Below are positions 1 through 11,150 of a stretch of DNA of 64,000 bases, piece after piece. A model generated the notes under the pieces. The model was given only the letters and a program-made list of their open reading frames with translations, searched no databases and was not told the origin of the DNA. The position numbers were made by a program, and so were the translations under genes. The stretch spans positions 695,001 through 759,000 of the forward strand of contig JABMCL010002073.1 in the NCBI GenBank assembly GCA_018857735.1. The letters run 5' to 3'. Each line of letters opens with the position of its first letter. Position 1 is the stretch's first letter. Source of the DNA: Alviniconcha marisindica. Taxonomy: Eukaryota > Mollusca > Gastropoda > Provannidae.

Positions 1-160
1 CTGCAAAAGCGAAGTTGTAGCCAGTCAGTACAAAGTACACATTTGCAGTTGCCAGTCTACATTTGAAGCTGAAAATATACACTTTACAGCGACAGGAAGT
101 TGCAGCCGCAACTGACTCTCGAAGTGTGACAGCGATTGCCAGTGATATCTGAGTCTGTAG

Positions 161-928
161 AAGACTCCAAGCACTGGTTTACGACATCCTTCCTCCAACC
201 ACTGCCATACTTGATTACGCCATAGGTCTTGAAAACTGTCAGCTAACGGACAGTTCTTCGTTGGTGCTCAAATGGCAGTAAGTTCGTAACAGACAACTCA
301 GATTATAAACTTACTGATCAGGCGTTTCTTTTGTAAAAGCCCACATTGCTTACGCCAGCACAAATAAAACTAAAATCGTTTGAATCCAAAAGGAATTAAC
401 TCTTTCTTTTACTGACCCGAGGCGGACGCGCTTCACGTGTACATGCGTGCTTGGACGCTATGTTGCTTTCACAGCCTTATTAGTACCCACACTCCGAGCA
501 TCGCTTTCCTGCCCCTTCCTCCAGACTCGGCCAGATTTAGTTACGTCACTGAAGGGGCACTCTTTATCTCCGTGCAGCTGTCCAGCGACGCGGTCAGCGC
601 CCTCCGAAAGGTTCGGGCCTACTAATATGACTGTAGAAGCAACCTAGCGCCAAAGCACGCACGTAAACATCAGACGCATCCACCCCGGGTAAAAAAAGAG
701 TTCCGTCTCGTTCAGACGATTCAGGTTTTATCTGAGCTGGCGTAAGCAACATGGTCAGTTATAAAACAAACGTCTGATATAATCTGAGTTGTTTGTAACA
801 AACTTACTACGGCTGGAGCACCAACAAAAAAACACTGCTCGTTAGCTGACAGTTTTCAGGAACCTATGGCGTAACTAAATACGGCAGTGGTTGAAGGAAG
901 GATGTCGTAAACCAGTGCTTGGAGTTTG
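161..928. mobile_element. Mutator-like foldback/MITE, copy 1
   Basis: Long inverted arms (about 161-485 and 622-928) begin with ACTCCAAGCACTGG and end with its complement, around a central segment of about 135 bases. A 9-bp direct repeat AGTCTGTAG flanks it at 152-160 and 929-937. Long terminal inverted repeats with a 9-bp target duplication are typical of Mutator-like elements. There is no transposase, so it is non-autonomous. A second copy lies at 54361-54798. Confidence 0.75.
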
Positions 929-937
929 AGTCTGTAG

Positions 938-2073
938 GAGACTCTCTCCGTTGACTACGCGACCGTCCGGCCTACCGGCCTGGTTGTTCAGTTACTGACT
1001 GTTTGAAGCGCTGTGAGCGACGACAACTTTGACTGTGGCCACAGAAGGCAATAGTGGGTTCAGAACTGTGTACACGGGAGGCGTAATTTCTTGTTTAGAT
1101 AAGCGTGGGCGACGCTCCAGGGTTTGAAATCGGTCACCACGATCCACTTACACATCTGCTGTAGTTTACCTACCACGAGAGATGGGGCGCGATTGAAAAA
1201 GTGCGTTTTTCTCAGTTTCAAACAAACGGCACGCTCTGTAAACAGCGCGGCAATTTTCGCTGCAGCACAGCTTTCGCGTTTCTCACTGTACTGTCTTGTG
1301 TTTCTGTGCCAATAGCGCTTGTGCACTATGTAGCTGAGTGACTATTACGTACGCTGTGTAAATATGATTTTGAACTTCTCACTGCAGTACCGTGCATATT
1401 GAGTCCGAATCGCATTTTTTGTAGAAATTTCTCGCTGAATTATCTTCCATGCTGTGCAGACAGCATTCAGCCTACACTGAAAGGTCATCAGCAATCAGCG
1501 ACATTTACTTACTTCCTTGCACACAGTGTAGAAAGCGTTTGTACTTCTCAGTTCAGCACTGCACGTGCGTTTCGGGTCGTCGCCGAGGAGGAGACCTTAG
1601 TGTGAACCAACGAAAATGATCAATACCGTTACAAACCGAGATCTTTAGCCTACTAAACCCAGAGTCAAGGCCGACGTGGTTTGACTGAGGGATGTTCGAA
1701 AACACCAGATCATACAACGATCAGAAGCCAGTCAATGAGTAATTGGATTTTAACTCCTGTCAGCGGCTGCAGATGGTCACTTCAGGACGAGAAGGACATG
1801 GCAGATTCACAGTAATTGATATCGATTGATAATTAAGTGGTAAGCTATACATTAATTTTTGTGTGGAACTTACTGAATGGTGGACAGACGGACGGATGGC
1901 TACATACCTGGTTTTTAACGCCCAGTCAGCCGTGACGGTTATCTCAGTGCGTAGAGAGACTTTAGTGAAGAAATAGTTATACAGGTGAAAGGACCGTTAA
2001 GAGAGAGAGATTAGCTCAGAGAAACGTGTAAGAAAACGGAGTAATTTGGGGAGAACTTATGGAGCAAACTTTG

Positions 2074-2125
<52 letters not shown>

Positions 2126-2131
2126 TGTGTG

Positions 2132-2186
<55 letters not shown>

Positions 2187-2754
2187 TTGTGTTTTGTGTT
2201 TTGTGTGTGTCTAATATCACCTCGATGTGAACAGATATAAAATAAAACATTGATTGATTGATTATGGAGCAAAGTGTAGTTGAAAGGACTGTGGAACTGA
2301 AAGAGAAACAGACACCAAGAATAGGATAAAACGGGGAGGGGGGGTGGGGGGGGGGGGAACTCCGTTGATATATACAGCAAGGTATGTGTTATAATGCCCC
2401 TACCACGTGAATGTGAGCCCACGGGAACATGTCGGATATAGACAGAGAAGGGAGATTAACTAATACGAGTATCTGAGACAACTATAACACATTTCCAGGT
2501 TTTAGTTAGGTTGGTACTTCCTATTATTTCATACTTTTATTAAACGTTTTCCTCTTTGTCTTCACCAGTGCGGCTGGAGCACTGGCTGTGAAAAAGTAGT
2601 GACCTATTCGTCAGTCTGTTTCTCCTTGTCTTTGAATCTGACCATTAAACAACAGTTAACCCGCCGACAGGAGAGAGACTTAATGGTCCGCCCACTGACG
2701 TAATGTCCGACGAAGGTCTAGTAGCGCCTACTGAACTTGTTTCAAAGATTTACC
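938..2754. other. No gene recognised
   Basis: Unique-looking sequence with moderate CpG at about 1020-1700 and no open frame resembling a known protein. A microsatellite lies at 2077-2182. Confidence 0.5.
2077..2182. repeat. (GTGC)n followed by (GT)n
   Basis: About 13 GTGC units (2077-2127), then a (GT)n tract to about 2180. Confidence 0.9.
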
Positions 2755-3014
2755 AGAACGTCTCTCTCTCTGTCTCTCTGTCTTTGTCTCTCTCTCTCTC
2801 TTCTGTTCTATTATCTCTCTCTTCTCTTCTCTTCTCCTCTCATCTCTCTTCTCCCTCTCCCCTCTCTCCTCCCCCCCCCCCCCCCCCCCCGTTTCACTCT
2901 CTCTTCTATTCCCACTTTCTCGTCTCTCTCTCCTCCCCCCTCTCTCTTCTATTCTGTCTCTCTCTCTTCTCCGCCCCCCCCCCCCTTCTATCTTCTCTCT
3001 CCCTCTCTCTCTCT

Positions 3015-3084
<70 letters not shown>

Positions 3085-3185
3085 TCGCTCTCGTCTCTCT
3101 CTTCTCCCCCTGCTCTTTCACTCTCATCTCTCTCTTCTCCTCCCTCTCCCCCCCCCCACCCCCCACCCCCACCCCCACACACACG
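2755..3185. repeat. (CT)n tract with poly-C runs
   Basis: Almost pure pyrimidine on the plus strand for over 400 bases, including (CT)n of about 50 bases at 3018-3068 and C-runs at about 2871-2890 and 2976-2986. The long open frames here are artefacts of the repeat. Confidence 0.9.
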
Positions 3186-3551
3186 CACTCTCTAATGTAC
3201 GATCAAACCTGGCCCTTTTGGTAAGCGAGGGTTCACCGAAAGGAAATGATTCTGAACTGCCGGATAAACTGGCGGTCGAAAGAGGGATGTGTCTCGTCTG
3301 CGCGTACTGATTGGCTTATCACGATCTGCATGTCACTCAAATCTCGGCGACGCGGTAATCTCCTCCCGCCCCCCTCCCTCGCTCCCCCTACCTTCCCACC
3401 CCCGTCTTGTCATGTGTGTTTTCTGTTGCTTTTCATTCTGTTCAAATCGTTTGCTCAGTCATTGTCATCTCTGGGACCACCGAGTCTCTAGATGTTTTTG
3501 TTGTTGTTGCAAGCAGGACTTAGTGTCACAGTCACGAAGAAGAACTTTTCA

Positions 3552-3583
<32 letters not shown>

Positions 3584-3726
3584 AAAGGTGGGCCAGTCAC
3601 AGACTGTTGTGTCTGAACCAGTAGAACATTAGTGCTAAAAAAAGCCACGATATGCACTTCTTCACCGCTCTCCCTCCCCCCAAGCCGACTCGATACAGCA
3701 CTTACATGTTTTGTTCCAGTCCAATA

Positions 3727-3957
3727 TTAACCCCTTCACTGCCCCAGCCTGTAAAATGTCCGGGCTGAGAGATGCACAGAAGTGCCTGCAAACAGTACAT
3801 TTCCCGCTCCTATAACATCTACTTTTAATGCTTTGAGTTTCGATGAAAATCCCTTCACATGACGGCGCGAAAAATAAAGACAGAAACGGTTAAGGGTTTC
3901 AAATTTTACACTTTTACTGGTCATTTTCAAGTGACATCGTGGCAGTGAAGGGGTTAA
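3727..3957. mobile_element. TTAA-flanked MITE (piggyBac-like), copy 1
   Basis: Terminal inverted repeats CCCCTTCACTGCC / GGCAGTGAAGGGG are bounded on both sides by TTAA, the target duplication used by piggyBac-type transposases. Total length is about 230 bases, with no coding capacity. Confidence 0.75.
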
Positions 3958-4356
3958 AATATTGATCAGCCTCTGGATCGAGTGACTTACGTAGCGGCTC
4001 TCTTACTGTCTGCCTCGCTTTCTTTGTGATCATCCCATCGACGTCGGTACACGTGGTACACACACATTGATCAGTCTATGTGAATTCCTCCTGAGGCAAG
4101 TAAGCTATCTTGAAGCGTGAAAAGATTGGACAAAGGAAACCGGATATGAAATGTCCTAACTGACAAAGGCTAAAAATGTCCATGATCTAGCCGGTGCTAA
4201 GATTAGAGAATTAACTGAAGCTGTTATCTTCTACTGTTCAAAGAGCAAGAGGCTGACGACCACATATTGCCACTTATTTTATTACATAAACATTTAGTGA
4301 TACATTTTTCAGGAAAGACAAAATAAAAACCAAAATAAAACAAGCTGGAAGCGCGC

Positions 4357-4365
4357 GCGCGCGCG

Positions 4366-4445
<80 letters not shown>
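4357..4445. repeat. (GC)n/(CA)n microsatellite
   Basis: A short GCGCGC run followed by about 40 CA dinucleotides. Confidence 0.9.
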
Positions 4446-4449
<4 letters not shown>

Positions 4450-4544
4450 ACCTGTTCTCAACAGTCACTGATGACAGTGGTACTGTAGCTGTTCCACTGT
4501 GCACCAAAACTCTCTGTCTTTCTCCATCTCTTTTACATGTCGTT

Positions 4545-5450
4545 GTTAAGGTTCCGGTAAAACCTGCCGTGAAAGCTGTGAAAGACACACAGGGATGTAG
4601 TCTGGGACGGGGCAAGTCTTGGATGAGTCAAGCAGAGGACTCAATACCGCAAGTATGCCAGCTGAGAGAGCTCAAGCAAACCAAGAGGTGGGCAAGGTAC
4701 CCAAACCAATTCCGGCATCTCTATGAGACACTCCTGCCAGAAAACCTGAGAAAGCACCGTCGAGAATGGCCAGCAGGTAAAACGGAGTCAGAAATCAAGC
4801 TTGTCATTTAAGAAAGCATTGATGATGAAGTCGAGCTTCATGTCCTCGGATGTCGGTTGACACATTAGGGACAAACTGAGACCAATGCCGAAGCACGGTT
4901 CAGTGTTGCTTTACGTCCACAGAAACCGTAAGGCTCATTAGGACGGAAAGCCCAGGACGGCCACCTCGACTCTCACACCGCTCCTGAACTCTGCCCAAGA
5001 AAGCAGCAAGGTAGGTAGCGTTGCTTAATGTCCTCAGATGTCAGCTGACATATTAGGGACAAGCTGAGACCAATGCCGAAGCATGGTTCAATATAGCTTT
5101 ACGTCCACGGAAACCAGAAGGCTCGTTAGGACGGACAGCCCAGGACGGCCACCTCGACTCTCACACAGCTCCTGAACTATGCAGTAAACATGGCGCTTAA
5201 CGTCCACAGAAACCGTACGGCTTATTAGGGACGGGGGTTTGAACTATGCAAACCGCAAGATCTTATATACACTGTGCACTGGTGGCTCAGCCGCCAAAGA
5301 CCAGTGAGAGAGAAGGTGCGCCCCAAGACAGTGCAGCCTATACCGTCTCAACCTCCAGCTGGACAATGGAGGTGGAAGCGGTCACGTCACCCATGCCGCA
5401 GGAGGTAAGAGACCACAATGACCTCGCTGCAAAAAGTTGAAAGGGAATTC
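4545..5450. mobile_element. Cluster of dispersed repeats with a short transposon-like ORF
   Basis: An 80-residue open frame at 4569-4811 (KRWARYPNQFRHLYETLLPE) looks transposon-derived, but I cannot assign it. It is followed by two tandem copies (about 4835-5010 and 5030-5190) of a dispersed repeat (ATGTCAGCTGACATATTAGG, TTTACGTCCACAGAAACC, GGACGGCCACCTCGACTCTC). Related pieces are at 23112-23165, 35066-35162 and 59515-59570. Confidence 0.45.
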
Positions 5451-5479
5451 CTGACTGGAACGTGTCAATGTTCGACATC

Positions 5480-6000
5480 CACCCGTTACTGAGAAAACTA
5501 CTGGACGTAGCGGAGTGAAGGGAAATGACCGAGCAGGTAGATTGGCGGAAAAAAGCAACCCCCATAACAAGTGGTTTGTGCCTCGGAAGATCTAAAGTGT
5601 TGAGGAGCTTGAGACCTGCGGGCACAAAGCCAAGGACATCACACACATTAGAGGATGTACCTCTGGTGGATTTTATGTACCTTGTATTTACACGCATGCC
5701 TGGTGAGAGTTGCCTTAGGCAAGTCAGGTCTTTTTGTTTGTTGTACTTGCGTTACGTGTTTCACCGGAGCGCTGATTATCTGCATTGTGTGTTGATACAT
5801 CACACCATCAATCACCCGGAGGAGAGAGGTGTGGAAAGAGGAAGCGCTCAACGATTTTCCTTGAACGGGTGAGACTGAGAGGGCCATCGTCAGTCAGACA
5901 GACATTAAAACTGTTTCGAAAGCAATGTTGGGGAAATTTCCGAGGGACGGGGCGGAGCCGGAGTATATATGGGCTTTTCCGAGCGCATAGATACTTGTGA
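5480..6000 (+). mobile_element. Dispersed repeat with nested foldback-arm insertion
   Basis: Two halves (about 5540-5645 and 5810-6000) match one continuous segment at 30340-30610: GGAGCTTGAGAC, GCACAAAGCCAAG, GAGAGAGGT, AACTGTTTC. They are separated by an arm of the GTACCTCTGGTGG foldback family (5650-5800), which therefore inserted later. A further fragment is at 38330-38460. The family is not recognised. Confidence 0.5.
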
Positions 6001-6350
6001 GCCGGTTTGGCCTAGCGGTAAGGCGTTAGGCTGGTAAGCAGAAGGACCTAGGTTCGAATCTACTTCGGTTCTCCTTTCTCTTCAAAAGTTGTGGTTTCAG
6101 TGTGGACACTGTCTTGTGACTTTGTCCCTCATAGTTAATGAAACATTAAAATGGCTCTCATCGCTGCCCACCTTAATGCAGGAGTCATTTTGGTGGTGAC
6201 AGTGTAGCGATAGGTATATAATCTCCCTCTCCCCCTACCCTCCTCATCCCCCCCCCCCCCCCCCCCACACCCCATCTCCCCGTCCCTAATAAGCCTTATG
6301 GTTTCTGTGGACGATAAGCACCATGTTTATTTACTTACTGCATAGATACT
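5998..6350 (+). mobile_element. tRNA-derived SINE, full-length copy
   Basis: A tRNA-like head (about 6000-6072) has an A-box-like GGCCTAGCGGTAAGG and a B-box GGTTCGAATC, the pol III internal promoter. A body shared with other copies follows (TGACTTTGTCCCTC, AAAATGGCTCTCATCG, GTGGTGACAGTGTAG). The 3' end is the dispersed TAATAAGCCTTATGG tail. A C-run lies inside the body. Confidence 0.72.
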
Positions 6351-7488
6351 GACGTGAACTGAACTGCCGCTAAGCGTCCTTCCTTCCGCAAGCACCATCA
6401 TTTTGACTGAACATGTGTTTCGCAGGATGGCCTACCCACCGCCGATGAACGTGATACGATACCCTTTATGGTCACCGCCGTCACCACAAAACGAACCCGT
6501 ATGGAAAGAGCAGCGGCTGCCTTAGCCACCACCACCCTCACCCAATACACACCACTCTACCCCCCTGCTCCCGCCTCCATCCCTCTCCCTCGTGAATAGA
6601 GGCCAATACTAATCAAAGGTACAGTTGTAGGTTCATTAATAATTTTCAATCTCCGACAGCCAAATAATACCCCCCTCTTTACCCCCCAAGAAAAACAAAC
6701 AAAACAAAACAAAACAAACAAACAAAAAACTAACTAAAAAGGCATGTATGTGCGCAGTGTTTACCTTTAGTCAACACCATTTTCTTTCTTAGTTAGCACA
6801 TCTTCTTGTCGTTTTTTTCTTTCTTTCTTTTTCTTCCTTTTTTTTTTTTTTTTTTTTAGCAAAGTATCATTGTCAGGAAGAAAAATTAAGAAGGCAGAAA
6901 CGTGCAAGGCATACCGACATGCGGCTGCAGAGCGTTTTAAATCAAAGGAGGAAAATAATCCATATATATATATCGCTTATAGTATACGTCAGTTTTCACG
7001 GAACCCGTGCCCGCTGCCTCTTTCCGTCCACGGCACGCACTGCACAAGGGTAAGGAGGGATTGATTGCTTCTCGCAAGCTGTCGCTCTAAGCAGGATAAG
7101 AGTCACTGCAGTTGAAAAGACGCAACGGCTTTTACATAGCTCAGGGTTTTCTCTCCCTTCTCCTCCTCTGCTGCCTCCCCCCCCCCCCCCCCCCCCCCCC
7201 CCGACCTCCATACACACACACACACACACACCCATCAACAAACTGCTGACTAAACAAAGCACGCACATGCAGTTCTGCCTTGACATGAAAATCGACAGCC
7301 AGTTCCGAAAGTGTCACTTTCAAACCCCCCTCCTCCCCTCTCTTTTTCTCACTCCATCCCCAACCCCCCTCCCCGTTCCTGCACCCCGATGTTCACCATC
7401 AGTAGCCCACTGTCTGTGAATCAGTGACAAAAAGAATGTCAAGGTTTGCTCGGTCTAATAACCCAAATCTCTGTGAAATGAGAGAGAG

Positions 7489-7551
<63 letters not shown>

Positions 7552-7563
7552 AAAAAAATTAAT

Positions 7564-7614
<51 letters not shown>

Positions 7615-8033
7615 AAAAAAATTAATCAAAGTCTCAACTGAGAAGGCTGGCGGTGTCAGTGAGTGTTTTTTTGTCAAGAAGAATGCGCTGAAAATAGAAA
7701 TGCAAAAGTGCCTGCCCTTTCCAGGCCGATATTGTTTTATTCCGTTCCTTGGGGCTCAGGTTTCCTAGCCAGATACATTCTCCAGTCCTAGGAAGCAGTG
7801 CACATGGACGGTTGATGTTAACATATGTGAACTAATTAAAGGCAATCTTTCTTTCTGCCAGCATTTGTGTGTGCATGCATGCATGTGTACGTATGTGCAT
7901 AAGCATGTGCATGCATGCGTGTATGCTTGCAAGCAAATTTGTGGGCTGTGCATGGCATATATGTGTGTGCTTGCGTGCATGGTCATGGTGCTCTGCAAGT
8001 CAGTGTGTGTGTGTGTGATGTGTGTCTGCAAGT

Positions 8034-8086
<53 letters not shown>

Positions 8087-9540
8087 TGAATGTGTTTGTG
8101 CATGTATGTGTGTGTGTGTTTATGTGTATGAGACAGAGAGAGAAAGACTATAGTAAGCATACACACTTTTAAGGACAACCTGGCAATCAAGACATTTCTA
8201 TTCTCCAAATATTTAAACCAGCCAACACTGTCCTTCACCACTATCAGTCTGTCCAATGCATGTGCGCATGTGTGTATGTGCAAGTGACTGCATGCGTGCG
8301 TGTGTGTTTGTGTGTGTACATGTTTGGGTGTGGTGTGCAAGGAATACAATATTATTACCATATAATTATTATAATTTTTGATGTTTCAATGTAGACATTT
8401 TTGTTGATCTTGTAAAGCGCAGTGCTCACCTTTGTCGGTGAGATATGGTGCTATAGAAATGACTGCTATTACTATTATTATTCAGTGCCAATGATGCGGC
8501 TCAAATGGCTGAACAATACAAACCTAACAGAACTTGTATGCACAGTGAAATAAAGCTTGTTAAGAAAACTATTTATAAAACTAACAAATAATGTTGATAT
8601 CAACACAGGTAGACAACGTTGCTGAAACGTGAATAACTATTTGAAACACATGCGCCACACACACACACACACACACACAGGCACACAGAAGGAATGCAAT
8701 AAAAGTTAATTCAGCCATTTGCCTAAAAAAAGGTCTGCTGATGGTGGTACTACATCATATTTTGTGAATGAAATGTTTGTCAGGTCTGCTGATGGTGGTA
8801 CTACATCATATTTTGTGGATGAAATGTTTATCTGTTTGGTGAGGTAGACAGGAGGTAAAACTTGCTATAACAATGCACAAAGTGGGATGTATCAAGAAAT
8901 GTTTGATCAAGTTTCTATAGATGAATGCTTTGCACAAACATCTAGGTATGTGCCATGCTGGGAGACTTTAATATCATTGTACACCAAAAACCACATGAAA
9001 GGCACAGAAATATTTTATAGTCACCAAAGCAAAGCAAGCTTTCTCATCAAGTATCATTCATGTTTGGAGGCAACACACAAATCTCTTTGTCTCTGAATAG
9101 AATGGTACGCTATAATTTCTGTACACACACATGCGCAGGGGTGCACACGCGCGCACACACACACACACATGCACCCCCACCACACACACACAAACACATA
9201 AAGCACACGCACACACACAACACGCACACTCTTTCACCCCCCTTTCATGCAAGCTGTCAGCAACAGTCAAACAAATCAAACAAATAACAACTGAACCCTT
9301 CAGTAAAAAACATTTGATATTACAAAGCTTTGACTGTGACAATGTTAATAACCACAAACAGTTATTCATATTCACAACAACTCCACTGCTCCACATATTC
9401 ATAACATCCCCACCCCCCTTTCCTCTCGTCTGCATGAAACATCGGTGCATTACACATATACAGTGGAACACAATAATTATCTGTTTAAGGAAAAGCCTTC
9501 TGTAAATTATTTCAGTTGAGTGCTATGGGGTGGATGTTTG

Positions 9541-9587
<47 letters not shown>

Positions 9588-9621
9588 ATGTATGTACATG
9601 TGTGTGGTGTGTGCGCAGTGT

Positions 9622-9670
<49 letters not shown>

Positions 9671-10124
9671 ATGCATGTGCGCACACATGCTGTGTAGGTC
9701 TTGCAGTTTGTCTTTCTGTGGTTTGAATTGCTTGTACGAGGGCTGTTTGTTAAGTGATGTCCGCAGGTCAGTAAAACAGGAAGCAGCAGTCTGATTTACC
9801 TACATCATTGACATTATTTCAGACCACTCTCCTCTACTTTGCATGCATAGTTCCAGTGGTCTGTGGCAAGATTCAAAGGCATTTTGATAGTCAGATGGAG
9901 ACAGTGCATGAAGCTCTGAATTTACTCCATTCTGCAAGGCCATGAACCATCTTGCTGCGATTGTTCTCAGGTTAAGATCATCACACACAGTTGTTTTCAG
10001 CTGTGCTGATTGAAATGTTGCATCTTTCCCCTAGTTCACATATAGTTATAAATCAATCTTTGTCAGTCTGCTTCTTCAGGAAAAGCACATTTTCCTTGTT
10101 CCTGTTAAAACTGACTGGCGAGTG
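6351..10124. other. No gene recognised; microsatellites
   Basis: Contains (GA)n at 7486-7612, (GT)n at about 7990-8120, 9540-9590 and 9620-9668, (CA)n at 8653-8680, a C-run at about 7178-7202, and a 56-bp direct duplication (GGTCTGCTGATGGTGGTACT) at 8729-8835. All open frames are repeat-driven or lack recognisable domains. Confidence 0.5.
7486..7612. repeat. Two (GA)n blocks separated by a duplicated spacer
   Basis: (GA)n at 7494-7549 and 7567-7611, each followed by the same GATAAAAAAATTAATCAA spacer, so the block and spacer were duplicated together. Confidence 0.85.
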
Positions 10125-10500
10125 AGTACTGCTGCTTAATGCTCAGAGAAGCGAGTAGGCCTATTAGGGATGGGGTTGAGTGGGAAAGGGGGAAAGAAGA
10201 GTGAAACCTTGAGACAGGCGCCAACCCAGAAGACCAAGGCTGCCGTGGACTGCCACCAGAACAACATCTGCCCAGCACTGTGCAGCAACTACCGTACCAT
10301 GCAACTGCTGTCCCAACTGCTATGCAGAACAGTCACAAAGACAATGTCCGTAGCTCTGCCGTTGGGAGACAACTGAAGCGAAAAAAGTCCAACTCTCAAG
10401 CCCAGCTCCACCTCCCTGCTCTTGATCTCTACTGGGCTAACTTGTGGGTCCAGCACCACCTCCCTCCTCTTGATCTCACCTGGACCCACAGAAGCTGACT
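10125..10500. mobile_element. Dispersed repeat, copy 1
   Basis: Shares about 330 bases with 18112-18455 (CAGAAGACCAAGG, CATGCAACTGCTGTC, CAGAACAGTCACA, CAGCTCCACCTCCCTGCTCT). It ends with an extra local duplication of the CACCTCCCTGCTCTTGATCT segment. No coding role is recognised. Confidence 0.5.
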
Positions 10501-11088
10501 TAATGGCCCTGATGGTGCCATCTTTAATGCATACTTTTCCAGCTCTGTGTGAACACATAGGAACAAAACTGCTGAGCTCTGGGGTCTGTCTTTTGCAGGC
10601 AAAGTTGATGACAATCAACACCGCATTCTAAAATATAGTCCTTAATTTTTCATTCTTATTTTCAATGTCTTACATATGAAAGGCCAGATCTTAAAGGGAA
10701 AAAACTGCTAGTCCACAGCACCGTGATTCAGTTTTGTGGATCAAAACCAAGCTACCATAAAGAAAAGTGCAGTACCAACAAACACACTTTCCACTTTGTA
10801 AGTAAAGGTAAAAAATATTCTGGCCAAATGTGAGGTGTCAAAATAATCAGTTGTAAAGCAATGAGACTTGAAAGCAATCAACTACAAAATCCTGTAATGG
10901 GGATTGCTAATTAATACTGCTAAATGTCTCGTTGAACAGAATGATACTGAAAGCAGTTAAGTACATAGACACACACATGAGTGTGCATGTATGCACACAC
11001 ACGCACACACGCATGCATGCATGCACACACACACACTGGACAAGCACAAAAACATGTGTACATGCACACATGGGCACATGTGAGCACG

Positions 11089-11119
<31 letters not shown>

Positions 11120-11150
11120 TTACACACACACGTTTCCACACACACACACA

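Noticed and set aside
2703..3224. Long Ser/Leu/Pro open frames in several frames
   Set aside because: They are translations of a (CT)n/poly-C tract and lack any domain.
6000..6073. Functional tRNA gene
   Set aside because: The tRNA-like segment is the head of a dispersed SINE, with diverged copies at 46205-46262 and 62022-62095.
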